34,332 nt of DNA from an uncultured Fretibacterium sp. (GTDB taxonomy: Bacteria > Synergistota > Synergistia > Synergistales > Aminobacteriaceae). Below are positions 8,460 through 15,532 of the stretch, one piece after another. Position numbers and translations under genes: made by a program. Location: contig CALEPX010000100.1 in NCBI GenBank assembly GCA_937911045.1, positions 1 through 34,332 on the forward strand, read 5' to 3'. Each line of letters begins with the position of its first letter. Positions within the stretch are counted from its first letter, which is position 1. The notes beneath the pieces are model-generated. The model searched no databases. It saw nothing but the letters and a program-made list of their open reading frames with translations, and was not told the DNA's origin.

Positions 8460-8600
8460 CAGGCTGTCCGAAAACTCCCCAGTTCGACAAAAATTGGAGA
8501 TCTTTTTACTATGGGACGAGACGGAAAATGCGTTAGAGAGGCTTTCTCGTTGTTCTTAATTTTCTGATAACTCTTTAGCTTTTAGTTTTCGGACAGCCTG
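8460..8600. mobile_element. 141-bp MITE-like element with 17-bp terminal inverted repeats
   Basis: CAGGCTGTCCGAAAACT at 8460-8476 is repeated exactly in inverted orientation at 8584-8600. The element is flanked by CCCA on both sides (8456-8459 and 8601-8604), a probable 4-bp target duplication. The ends resemble those of DDE-transposase insertion sequences that begin with a GGCTGTCC-type terminus; I do not assign a family. No transposase fits inside, but a 19-codon frame from ATG at 8511 to TGA could be a remnant, so it was probably mobilised in trans. It interrupts the signal-peptide region of the LRR gene and brings an in-frame stop. Confidence 0.85.
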
Positions 8601-8604
8601 CCCA

Positions 8605-8672
8605 GCAATCAACGATACACTCAAAGCTAAAACAGCTAACGAAAATTGTATTACCTTTCTAAACAATTTCAA
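8605..8672 (-). pseudogene. Detached signal-peptide start of the LRR gene
   Basis: On the minus strand ACAAAGGAG is followed nine bases later by TTG at 8672, then MKLFRKVIQFSLAVLAL and SVSLIAG, a textbook signal peptide with a basic N-region and a hydrophobic core. The promoter at 8706-8734 is correctly placed before it. Reading on, the frame enters the inserted element and stops at TAA after about 16 codons (GQAVRKLKAKELSEN). It therefore reads as the original start of the 4467-8426 gene, now cut off. Confidence 0.8.
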
Positions 8673-8705
8673 AATACACAACTCCTTTGTAAATTATTTT
8701 TTAAT

Positions 8706-8734
8706 ATTATAAGTGAAAACTACGAATTTATCAA
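8706..8734 (-). promoter_or_regulatory. Promoter of the LRR surface-protein gene
   Basis: On the minus strand TTGATA (8734-8729) and TATAAT (8711-8706) are separated by 17 bases, a near-consensus vegetative promoter. The -10 lies about 34 bases upstream of the TTG start at 8672, which supports that start over the internal TTG at 8426. Confidence 0.75.
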
Positions 8735-8742
8735 GCGAAAAT

Positions 8743-8903
8743 TCAGCGTCCGTAAATTTCTCAACTGTGACCTACGTGACGAGAATAATAATGCTTCTGT
8801 CATCGAGAATTTCAGCGAGCAATCTGTAATTACCGACACAATAACGCCATTTGACACAGTAATTGCCGGTCAAAAATTTTCCGAATCTGCGAGGATTTTC
8901 GTA
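8743..8903 (-). pseudogene. RelE/StbE-type toxin remnant
   Basis: The minus strand reads YENPRRFGKFLTGN, then WRYCVGNYRLLAEI and IIILV, matching the second half of RelE-superfamily ribosome-dependent mRNA interferases (pattern NPR..GK.L.G....WRYRVGDYR...EI). The end is broken: a stop follows ILVT, then one frame over VGHS-stop-EIYGR-stop recovers the family ending VGHRxEIY. The first 40-50 residues are missing, replaced by the antitoxin end in another frame. There is thus a deletion, a frameshift and a nonsense change, and the gene is dead. Confidence 0.8.
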
Positions 8904-9010
8904 ACTTCTTCGTGAGAATACGTCACGGGATTGGCTTCAAATTCGGCGTGTGCGTTTTCAATTTCACCGACGGGTTCGTTAATCTGGGCTGCATAAACTT
9001 CGGCAAATTT
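8870..9010 (-). pseudogene. RelB/DinJ-type antitoxin C-terminal remnant
   Basis: The minus-strand frame reads KFAEVYAAQINEPVGEIENA, then an Asn-Pro-Val-Thr-Tyr-Ser-His-Glu-Glu-Val stretch, and ends at TGA 8870-8872. A [T/S]YSHEEV-like tail after an acidic helix is typical of antitoxins encoded just before RelE toxins. The N-terminal DNA-binding half is absent and the frame is closed by a stop about 25 bases further up. It overlaps the toxin remnant in a different frame, consistent with one internal deletion joining the two genes. Confidence 0.6.
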
Positions 9011-9023
9011 TCGCGATGTGTTA

Positions 9024-9029
9024 TATAAT
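9024..9029 (+). promoter_or_regulatory. -10 element upstream of the Rpn gene
   Basis: TATAAT lies 35 bases before the TTG start, within TGTGTTATATAAT, the same string that precedes serC. No good -35 is seen 16-18 bases upstream, so only the -10 is supported. Confidence 0.4.
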
Positions 9030-9063
9030 TTGAAAAATCATTCGAAGGGAAGTGTGACGAGAA

Positions 9064-10017
9064 TTGGTGACGAAACGCAAACTCACCGCAGAAGAACGTA
9101 AGCAGCTGCAAATTCAACGCGAACTCAAATGGCAATCGTTGACGCTCGCTGATGATTTTTTGTTCGGGAAAATTATGAGTGATCCTGAACTCTGCAGGGA
9201 AATGATTGATCGCATTTTCCCGTCGTTGAAAATCGGTGACATCAAAGTAATCCAGACTCAAAAGCGAATCAAGAACGCGCTGCATCTTCGTGGGATTCAG
9301 CTTGATCTTTTTGCTAACACGAATGACCGCAAGACTTTTGATTTTGAGATTCAGACAACCAGCAGACTTGATCAGTTCAAGAGGACTAGGGCGTATCATA
9401 TCGCGATTGGCTTTGACGGGTTAAAACTCGCGAATTTGAAGCAATCCGGATTTTACGACGATTTGCCGGAAACGTTTGTGGTGTTTATCTGCACGTTTGA
9501 TCCGTTTGGGAAAGGCAGACACGTTTACAGTTTCGAGAATTATTGCACAGAGGACAGGGATATCAAGCTTAATGACGGAGGTTACACTGTGTTTCTCAAC
9601 ACTGAGGGAATGATGAATGATATTAGTCCAAGGTTGCAGCGATTTTTGGATTACATTGCTGGCAGGAATGCGTCCAAGAAAGATCGATTCATCAGAACGT
9701 TAAACACAAAACTTAAAGAAGCGAAAGAAAATGTGACATGGAGGCGTGAATATATGTTGTTATTATCAAGGGAAGCTGAGAAGTTTGCTGAGGGCAGAAT
9801 CGAGGGCAGAGCTGAGGGCAGAGTCGAAGGCAGAATCGAGGGCAGAATTGAAGGTAGAGCTGAGGGTAAAGTCGAAGGCATTGACGAAACCCGAAAAGGT
9901 GTGGCTACGGACATGATAAGGGAAGGTGAACCGCTATCAAAAATTCTCAAATACAGTCGTCTTGCTGAAGACACGATTTTTGCCATCGCAAAATCTCTCG
10001 GGGTAAATCTCGCGTGA
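9064..10017 (+). CDS. Rpn-family recombination-promoting nuclease (PD-(D/E)XK)
   Basis: The 317 residues match the Rpn/PDDEXK transposase-like family: SLTLADDFLFGKIM at the start, then D81 (RGIQLDLFA) and E95-x-Q97 (FDFEIQ), the family's metal-binding D and ExQ. E. coli RpnA is a Mg-dependent DNA endonuclease that raises recA-independent recombination. After the nuclease domain come seven EGRx tetrapeptides (residues 243-272) and a conserved-looking C-terminal helix (ILKYSRLAEDTIFAIAKSLG). TTG 9064 and GTG 9067 are adjacent start choices; TGA in frame at 9055 excludes earlier ones. It sits beside a decayed toxin-antitoxin pair and a gene split by an element. A host role is not shown by the sequence. 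Confidence 0.88.
   Translation: MVTKRKLTAEERKQLQIQRELKWQSLTLADDFLFGKIMSDPELCREMIDRIFPSLKIGDIKVIQTQKRIKNALHLRGIQLDLFANTNDRKTFDFEIQTTSRLDQFKRTRAYHIAIGFDGLKLANLKQSGFYDDLPETFVVFICTFDPFGKGRHVYSFENYCTEDRDIKLNDGGYTVFLNTEGMMNDISPRLQRFLDYIAGRNASKKDRFIRTLNTKLKEAKENVTWRREYMLLLSREAEKFAEGRIEGRAEGRVEGRIEGRIEGRAEGKVEGIDETRKGVATDMIREGEPLSKILKYSRLAEDTIFAIAKSLGVNLA
9790..9879 (+). repeat. In-frame 12-bp minisatellite (EGRx)7
   Basis: Seven 12-base units encode E-G-R/K-[I/A/V] followed by a last E-G. Units are close but not identical at third positions. Because the unit is a multiple of three, gain or loss of units changes a charged helical linker without breaking the frame. Such GRxEG runs are common in this nuclease family. 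Confidence 0.9.
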
Positions 10018-10042
10018 ACAAAATCATCTTGTGTTATATAAT
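10015..10042 (+). promoter_or_regulatory. Probable serCA promoter
   Basis: TGAACA (10015-10020) overlaps the stop of the Rpn gene and is 16 bases from TATAAT (10037-10042), 44 bases before the serC start. The -35 is weak and the -10 perfect. ACAGGAGG lies close to the start codon. Confidence 0.5.
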
Positions 10043-10085
10043 ACCCGTTTGAGAATTTGATTTTTTAACAGGAGGATTTCAAAAT

Positions 10086-11171
10086 TTGAGCAGAGTTTTT
10101 AATTTCAGCGCAGGCCCAGCGGTTTTGCCGGAAGAAGTCTTGAAGACAGCAGCAGCGGAATTGTTCGAGTACAAAGATTCCGGCATGTCCGTCATGGAAA
10201 TGAGCCATAGATCAAAGGATTTCGAAAATATTCTTAACGAAGCTCAGTCAGATTTGCGCAAACTCATGAACATTCCGGAGAATTACAAGATATTATTCCT
10301 TCAGGGCGGCGGCTGCACTCAGTTCGCAATGATACCGATGAATCTCATGCGAAACAAAATCGCCGATTATATTATTACCGGAGCTTGGTCAAAAAAAGCT
10401 GCTGCAGAAGCAAAAATTTACGGGCAAGTCAACGAAGTCGCAAGCTCAGCAGATAAGAATTTCTCGTATGTTCCGGATCTGTCGGACTTGAATATATCAG
10501 AACAAGCCGATTACGTTTATATTTGTCAGAACGAAACCATTCACGGCACCACAATTCGCAAATTACCCAATACAAAGGGCAAAACTCTCGTAGCAGATGT
10601 TTCATCGATGTTTTTGAGCGAGCCTCTTGATGTCGAAAAATACGGGATCATTTGGGGCGGCGTTCAGAAAAATATCGGACCTGCTGGCGTTACAATCGTA
10701 ATAATTCGTGAGGACTTGATCCGCGATGACGTGTTGCCGTTTACTCCGACTATGCTGAAATATAAGACACATTCGGATAATAATTCGCTCTATAACACAC
10801 CACCTTGCTATAATATTTACGTATGCGGACTCGTATTCAAATGGCTGTTGCAACTCGGCGGTGTCTCTGAGATGCGCAAACTTAACGAAGCTAAAGCCAG
10901 AATATTATACGATTATCTCGACAGTTCGAAATTATTTCACGCTACTGTCGCGAATAAAACAGATCGTTCGTTCATGAATGTGCCGTTCGTAACCGGTGAT
11001 AAAGATGTTGACGCGGAATTTGTCAGTGCAGCTGCTAAAGCCGGATTCAAGAATATCAAAGGGCATCGTTCAGTCGGAGGTATGAGAGCTTCGATTTATA
11101 ACGCAATGCCAGCTGAAGGCGTGAGAAAACTTGTCGAGTTCATGGCGAATTTCGAGAAAGGTCGCAAGTAA
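10086..11171 (+). CDS. serC: Phosphoserine aminotransferase SerC
   Basis: SerC converts 3-phosphohydroxypyruvate and glutamate to phosphoserine and 2-oxoglutarate, the second step of serine synthesis; some homologues also act in pyridoxal phosphate synthesis. The 361 residues equal the family length. Visible signatures are FNFSAGPAVLPEEVL at the start, GGGCTQFAMIPMNL, and GGVQKNIGPAG with the cofactor-binding lysine at residue 195. The start is TTG at 10086, nine bases after AGGAGG. Three bases separate its stop from the serA ATG, so the two are one operon. Confidence 0.96.
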   Translation: MSRVFNFSAGPAVLPEEVLKTAAAELFEYKDSGMSVMEMSHRSKDFENILNEAQSDLRKLMNIPENYKILFLQGGGCTQFAMIPMNLMRNKIADYIITGAWSKKAAAEAKIYGQVNEVASSADKNFSYVPDLSDLNISEQADYVYICQNETIHGTTIRKLPNTKGKTLVADVSSMFLSEPLDVEKYGIIWGGVQKNIGPAGVTIVIIREDLIRDDVLPFTPTMLKYKTHSDNNSLYNTPPCYNIYVCGLVFKWLLQLGGVSEMRKLNEAKARILYDYLDSSKLFHATVANKTDRSFMNVPFVTGDKDVDAEFVSAAAKAGFKNIKGHRSVGGMRASIYNAMPAEGVRKLVEFMANFEKGRK

Positions 11172-11174
11172 ATC

Positions 11175-12368
11175 ATGATCGATCCTAAACACAGAAAGAT
11201 TCTCTGCCTGAATAATATCGCTCAAATCGGGCTTGATAAATTCAGAACTGGCTACGAACTTGTAGAAATAAAAAATGCTAACGAGGCTGCTGGTATTCTC
11301 GTGCGTTCGGCTGATATGCTGTCGATGGATTTTCACGACGGATTACGCGCTATCGCCAGAGCTGGTGCAGGCGTAAATAATATCCCGATTGAGAAATGTT
11401 CGGAACAGGGCATCGTAGTATTCAATACTCCCGGAGCAAACGCAAATTCCGTGAAAGAACTTGTGATTGCGGGGTTGCTGCTTGCATCGAGAGATATTTT
11501 CGGCGGAATTAACTGGGTCAGAGAAAACGCGTCTGAATCCGAGATTGCGAAATTAACTGAGAAGGCTAAAAAACAATTTGCCGGTCACGAAATTTATAAC
11601 CGCACACTGGGCGTAATTGGTCTCGGGGCGATTGGTGTCAGAGTTGCGAATGCTGCTGTTGCTCTCGGAATGAACGTTCTTGGCTATGATCCGTTTTTGT
11701 CCGTGAAATCCGCGTGGATGTTAAGCCCGATGATTAAACACGCTGATACAGTTGAGGAATTGTATTCGGGTTGCGATTTCATAACGCTGCATGTTCCGGC
11801 ACTGGATTCGACGCGCGGCATGATAAATTCTGAAGCAATTTCGCGAATGAAAACCGGAATCAAGATACTGAATTTTGCCAGAGATGTTCTTGTTGACGAG
11901 AAAGCTTTGACCGAAGCGTTAAAATCTGGGAAAGTTGCGAAATATATCAGCGATTTCCCGAATAAAATCAGCGCGAACCTTCCTAACGCGATAATTTTGC
12001 CGCACCTGGGAGCTTCAACTGAAGAGGCCGAAGATAATTGTGCTGTCATGGCTGTTGAACAAATGCAGGATTATCTCGACAACGGAAATATTACGAACTC
12101 CGTGAATTATCCCGAACTTAATGCCGGAAAATGCGAGACTGACGCTAGAGTTGCGATTTTGCACAGGAACATTCCGAACATGCTGTCACAAATCACGTCA
12201 TTCTTCGGTCAGAACGGCTTGAACATCGAGAATTTGCAGAACAAAGCTCGCGGTGCATATGCCTACACGTTACTCGACATTTCACACGCAATGCCTGTCG
12301 ATACTGTAGAACGCTTGAAAGAGATTGAGGGCGTTTTGCGAGTGCGAAGAGTTTTCGAGAATCTGTAA
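11175..12368 (+). CDS. serA: D-3-phosphoglycerate dehydrogenase SerA (short ACT type)
   Basis: SerA oxidises 3-phosphoglycerate with NAD+, the committed step of serine synthesis. The 397 residues contain the substrate-domain motif ARAGAGVNNIP, the Rossmann motif GVIGLGAIGVRVA, NFARDVLVDE (region of the catalytic Arg), and PHLGASTEEAEDN with catalytic His277. A C-terminal ACT domain (VAILHRNIPNMLSQITSFF onward) suggests feedback control by serine, as in other short PGDHs; the extra ASB domain of long forms is absent. It follows serC directly and ends before a strong terminator. Confidence 0.95.
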   Translation: MIDPKHRKILCLNNIAQIGLDKFRTGYELVEIKNANEAAGILVRSADMLSMDFHDGLRAIARAGAGVNNIPIEKCSEQGIVVFNTPGANANSVKELVIAGLLLASRDIFGGINWVRENASESEIAKLTEKAKKQFAGHEIYNRTLGVIGLGAIGVRVANAAVALGMNVLGYDPFLSVKSAWMLSPMIKHADTVEELYSGCDFITLHVPALDSTRGMINSEAISRMKTGIKILNFARDVLVDEKALTEALKSGKVAKYISDFPNKISANLPNAIILPHLGASTEEAEDNCAVMAVEQMQDYLDNGNITNSVNYPELNAGKCETDARVAILHRNIPNMLSQITSFFGQNGLNIENLQNKARGAYAYTLLDISHAMPVDTVERLKEIEGVLRVRRVFENL

Positions 12369-12380
12369 TTCTACGCAGAA

Positions 12381-12419
12381 AATTCCCCTGAAATCTTGTT
12401 ACGGGTCTCAGGGGGATTT
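12381..12419 (+). terminator. serCA terminator, likely bidirectional
   Basis: AATTCCCCTGA (12381-12391) pairs with TCAGGGGGATT (12408-12418) with a small irregularity near the base. T-rich on both sides, it lies between the convergent serA and glycosyltransferase genes and probably ends both transcripts. Confidence 0.7.
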
Positions 12420-12421
12420 AC

Positions 12422-13358
12422 TTATCGCAAGATTTTGAGTTTTCGTAGCATTATCACAGCAATATGACGTAAAGAATAATACGGATACTTTAGGAATGCC
12501 TGCACATACTCTTTCTGATAGAACAATCGCCAGCAATCAAACGAAGCTATTCTTGGAGATAATATATCGTCGAATGCTCGATTCGTATACTCGTTGATTT
12601 CGCGCAGAGATTTTACAACGCTTGTCAAGTGATTCAGCCAGATTGGCGAACGTTTTGTTGCCTGTGACGTTTGCGATTCAGGATTTTCGATTCTGAAACA
12701 CGACATCACGCGCGCTATATAATGTATCTTTCCCAAAGTAGTCGCGTAAATCGAAAGTGCCCAGTCATCAACCCATGCCATGTAAAATTCTTTCGAGCGT
12801 TCAAAAGCAGTTTCGCGTTTGCAGAAAAACGAAGTCGTGTGAAAATACCGTCCCCACTCGAATAACACTTCCCGCATTCCGTAATCCTGATCTTGATCGC
12901 TGCCATTCAATCGCCGCAATTTTTCGCCGTCAAGATTCACTAACATAGTATCATGCACGCACATTGAGCAATCCGGATGCGATTCCATGTACTCAGCTTG
13001 AACTTGTATCTTGTGCTGATCTGTCCAGAAATCATCACCCTCACAAAACGCTACGTATTTTTCTTGAACCAACGGAGCAATAATCTCGCGATAGATTCCG
13101 CCGACACCGTCCAAACGCGAAAACTGATTCTCGTTCTGATATATCATCGTGAATAGATCTGGGTATTTGCTCTCGTATTCACGCAATATATCCGGAGTTG
13201 AATCAGTCGATGCGTCATCGTGAACTATAACTCGGAACGGATATGTTGTCTTCTGTTCTACAAATCCGTCAAGAGTTTTACGTATATACTTCTCGTGATT
13301 GTACGTTACACATAACGCACAAACCGATACCCCTCATTATGTATCTATTATCTGTCAT
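12422..13358 (-). pseudogene. Family 2 glycosyltransferase, frameshifted near its start
   Basis: An intact frame runs from 13186 to 12422, but recognisable protein continues upstream in the same frame (VSVCALCVTYNHEKYIRK, then VIVHDDASTDST). The proper start is ATG at 13358 with AGGAGG before it, giving MTDNRYIMR. The two frames differ by one base at the GGGG run (plus-strand CCCC, 13330-13333); removing one G joins them. The DDAST and CEGDDFW motifs are the GT-A nucleotide-sugar and metal-binding sites. It is a close paralogue of the next gene and in the same operon. Whether the extra base is real, a slippage switch or an assembly error is open. Confidence 0.8.
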
Positions 13359-13372
13359 AATAAAGCCTCCTG

Positions 13373-14311
13373 TTAATACATCATGTTGAATTTTCGCAGC
13401 AAATCTCCGGCTAAGTGTTTCGCGGAATAGTACGGGTATTTTACTAAAGCCTTCAAGAATTTATGTTGACGCAAAAGACCTAGCGATTCTATCGAACGTA
13501 TTCTCTTTCGGAAATATGTATCGTATTTTCTGTTCGTGTACTCGTTAATGTTCCGCAAAAAGTCTAGCGTATCTTTCGCAAAGTCTTTGATCTCTGATGG
13601 TTTGCGCGTATCCGGTTTGCCAGTGAGCGAGTTCGGATTGCCCTTCCTGAAACACGACATCACACGCCCAATGTAGTGAATCTTCCCCAAAGTCGCAGCG
13701 TAAATTGCAAGAGTCCAATCATCGCAGACGGTCATGAAAAATTCGTTCGGTCTCTTGAAGTTTATCTCCGTTTTCATGCAAGTTGATGTGGAATGAAAAT
13801 CATGTCCCCAATTCATCAAAATATCTTTCATGTCGAGATCATGATCTTTATCACTGCCGTTTAATCTCCGAACATTTTCACCGTCAAAATTCACAAACAT
13901 CGTATCATGAACGCACAACACATAATCCGGATGATTTTCCAAGAAGTCAACTTCGAGCTGAACTTTCTCAGGATCGCACCAATAATCGTCACCATCACAC
14001 GTCATGAAATATTTCTCGTGAATCATCGGAGCTACTAACTCACGCATCCATTGCCATGTTTGGTTATGTTTCGAAAATTGATTCTCGGTCTCGTAAATCA
14101 TCGTGAATAAGTCCGGATATTTCGCCTCGTACTCACGCATAATTTCCGGTGTCGAATCCGTCGAAGCGTCATCGTGAACTATTACACGAAACGGATAAGT
14201 CGTTTTTTGCGCAACAAATCCGTCAAGCGTCTTGCGAATAAATTTCTCGTGATTGTACGTCACGCACAACGCACACACCGAAGCTTGTTTTGATTCCTGT
14301 AATTCCGACAT
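13373..14311 (-). CDS. Family 2 glycosyltransferase
   Basis: The 312-residue protein has CALCVTYNHEKFIRKTLDG, VIVHDDASTDSTPEIMREY and CDGDDYWCDPEKVQ (DxD-type metal site), the N-terminal GT-A fold of family 2 enzymes. The rest, including VCDDWTLAIYAATLGKIHYI and FRKGNPNSLTG, follows the pattern of glycan side-chain transferases of capsule, LPS or glycoprotein loci. No membrane span is seen, so it acts at the cytoplasmic face. ATG 14311 is preceded by GGAGG. It is the first gene of a two-gene minus-strand unit and diverges from the TAXI gene. Donor and acceptor are unknown. Confidence 0.88.
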   Translation of the reverse strand: MSELQESKQASVCALCVTYNHEKFIRKTLDGFVAQKTTYPFRVIVHDDASTDSTPEIMREYEAKYPDLFTMIYETENQFSKHNQTWQWMRELVAPMIHEKYFMTCDGDDYWCDPEKVQLEVDFLENHPDYVLCVHDTMFVNFDGENVRRLNGSDKDHDLDMKDILMNWGHDFHSTSTCMKTEINFKRPNEFFMTVCDDWTLAIYAATLGKIHYIGRVMSCFRKGNPNSLTGKPDTRKPSEIKDFAKDTLDFLRNINEYTNRKYDTYFRKRIRSIESLGLLRQHKFLKALVKYPYYSAKHLAGDLLRKFNMMY

Positions 14312-14361
14312 AAATTTGCAAATCCTCCGTTATCAATTATTAATTAATCCGTGATTTTGGC

Positions 14362-14390
14362 ATTCTAGCATTTGACAAAAATATTGACAA
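14362..14390 (-). promoter_or_regulatory. Promoter of the glycosyltransferase pair
   Basis: On the minus strand TTGTCA (14390-14385) and TAGAAT (14367-14362) are 17 bases apart, 51 bases before the ATG at 14311. Its -35 occupies the same bases as the -35 of the divergent TAXI promoter. Confidence 0.6.
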
Positions 14391-14411
14391 GTTCATTTCA
14401 AATTGTATAAA
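14384..14411 (+). promoter_or_regulatory. Promoter of the TAXI-TRAP genes
   Basis: TTGACA (14384-14389) and TATAAA (14406-14411) are 16 bases apart, 44 bases before the ATG at 14455. A second TTGACA lies at 14372-14377 without a well-placed -10. The -35 overlaps that of the divergent glycosyltransferase promoter by five bases. Confidence 0.65.
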
Positions 14412-14454
14412 ATATTCCAGAAATTATTGCTTTAGAAGGAGAGGTTTTTCTAAC

Positions 14455-15426
14455 ATGAAGAATATGAACAGAGTTTCAGCGATCGCGTTAGTTTTTGTGA
14501 TGTTGATTGCTTGCACGGCGTTTGCTGAGGCACGTCCGGGCGGAACAAAATTGATTTTCACAACGGGCGGCGCTCAGGGAACTTATTACGGATTCGGCGG
14601 AGTTCTCGCAGGGAAAGTTACTGAGAAAACCAGCACGACTGTTACGGCGATCACTTCCGGCGGATCGAAAGCTAACATCGAAGCTATGGACGACGAGGAC
14701 GCTCAGTTAGGATTCGTTCAGAGTGATGTCGGTGCTTACGCGTACAGAGGGCAGAGATTATTCGACGAGCCAATCACGAATTTCTCAACCGTCGCGAATT
14801 TGTACATGGAACAAGTTCAGATCGTAACGCTCAATCCAGAAATCAAAACCGTCGCTGATTTGAAAGGCAAAAGCGTCTCAGTCGGTGCGGCAGGTTCGGG
14901 AGTTTATTTCAACGCCGTTGATGTTCTCAAAGCTTACGGACTCGATATTGACAAGGATATTAAGCCAACGTATCAATCATTCGGTGACAGTGTCGAAGCT
15001 CTTCAGGACGGCAAAATTGACGCAGCATTCATCGTAGCGGGCGCACCAACTACAGCCGTAACTTCACTCGCAGCTACGAAAAAAATCTATCTCGTCGGCT
15101 TTGATGACGAGCATATCATGAAATTAATCGTCGAATCCCCGTATTACAGCAAGAACGTTATCGCTAAAGAAGTTTACGGAACAGATGACGACGTTACAAC
15201 CGTTGCAGTTGGCGCAGTAGTTATCGCACGCGACGATGTTTCAGTCAATGACGTATTCAATTTCTTGTACGGTGTTTTCGAGAATCAGGACGAAATTTCA
15301 AAAGCACACGCAAAAGGTCTCGAATTGGATTTGGAATTTGCAGCGTCATACACAGCAGTACCGTATCATCAGGGAGCAGTCGAATATTTCAGCGAGAAGG
15401 GCATCAAAATTTCCGGGAAAAAATAA
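14455..15426 (+). CDS. TAXI-family TRAP transporter solute-binding protein
   Basis: It captures a substrate in the periplasm for the TRAP permease encoded next. TAXI proteins bind C4/C5 dicarboxylates or glutamate-like ligands in characterised cases; the ligand here is unknown. The 323 residues begin with a signal peptide (basic MKNMNR, then a hydrophobic core to AFA at about 24); LIAC inside could also act as a lipobox. Family signatures include LIFTTGGAQGTYYGFGG near the new N-terminus and LGFVQSDVGAYAYRG. AGGAGAGG precedes the ATG. It is followed by a hairpin and then the permease, an arrangement that usually yields more binding protein than permease. Confidence 0.92.
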   Translation: MKNMNRVSAIALVFVMLIACTAFAEARPGGTKLIFTTGGAQGTYYGFGGVLAGKVTEKTSTTVTAITSGGSKANIEAMDDEDAQLGFVQSDVGAYAYRGQRLFDEPITNFSTVANLYMEQVQIVTLNPEIKTVADLKGKSVSVGAAGSGVYFNAVDVLKAYGLDIDKDIKPTYQSFGDSVEALQDGKIDAAFIVAGAPTTAVTSLAATKKIYLVGFDDEHIMKLIVESPYYSKNVIAKEVYGTDDDVTTVAVGAVVIARDDVSVNDVFNFLYGVFENQDEISKAHAKGLELDLEFAASYTAVPYHQGAVEYFSEKGIKISGKK

Positions 15427-15461
15427 TTCTCGCGAATCTAAACGCATAAATTAATAATCTT

Positions 15462-15498
15462 AACGGCTGTGGATTTTCGAAAATTCATGGTCGTTTTT
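15462..15498 (+). terminator. Intercistronic hairpin between TAXI protein and permease
   Basis: AACGGCTGTGGATTTT (15462-15477) can pair with AAAATTCATGGTCGTT (15480-15495) along its whole length if G-U pairs are allowed, with only CG in between, and runs into TTTTT. As RNA it would be a 3'-stabilising hairpin or partial terminator. Confidence 0.6.
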
Positions 15499-15532
15499 AA
15501 TATTATACTTGTTTTAACAGGAGTGATTTTAT

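Noticed and set aside
8646..8915. An 89-codon plus-strand frame in the gap upstream of the Rpn gene
   Set aside because: It is opposite the RelE remnant and the LRR promoter and signal peptide, which explain the sequence better.
8923..9399. A 158-codon minus-strand frame overlapping the Rpn gene start
   Set aside because: Most of it is the reverse of the conserved Rpn coding region; no family match is visible.
9783..9880. CRISPR-like or tandem non-coding array
   Set aside because: The 12-bp units are contiguous, in frame and encode EGRx; there are no spacers.
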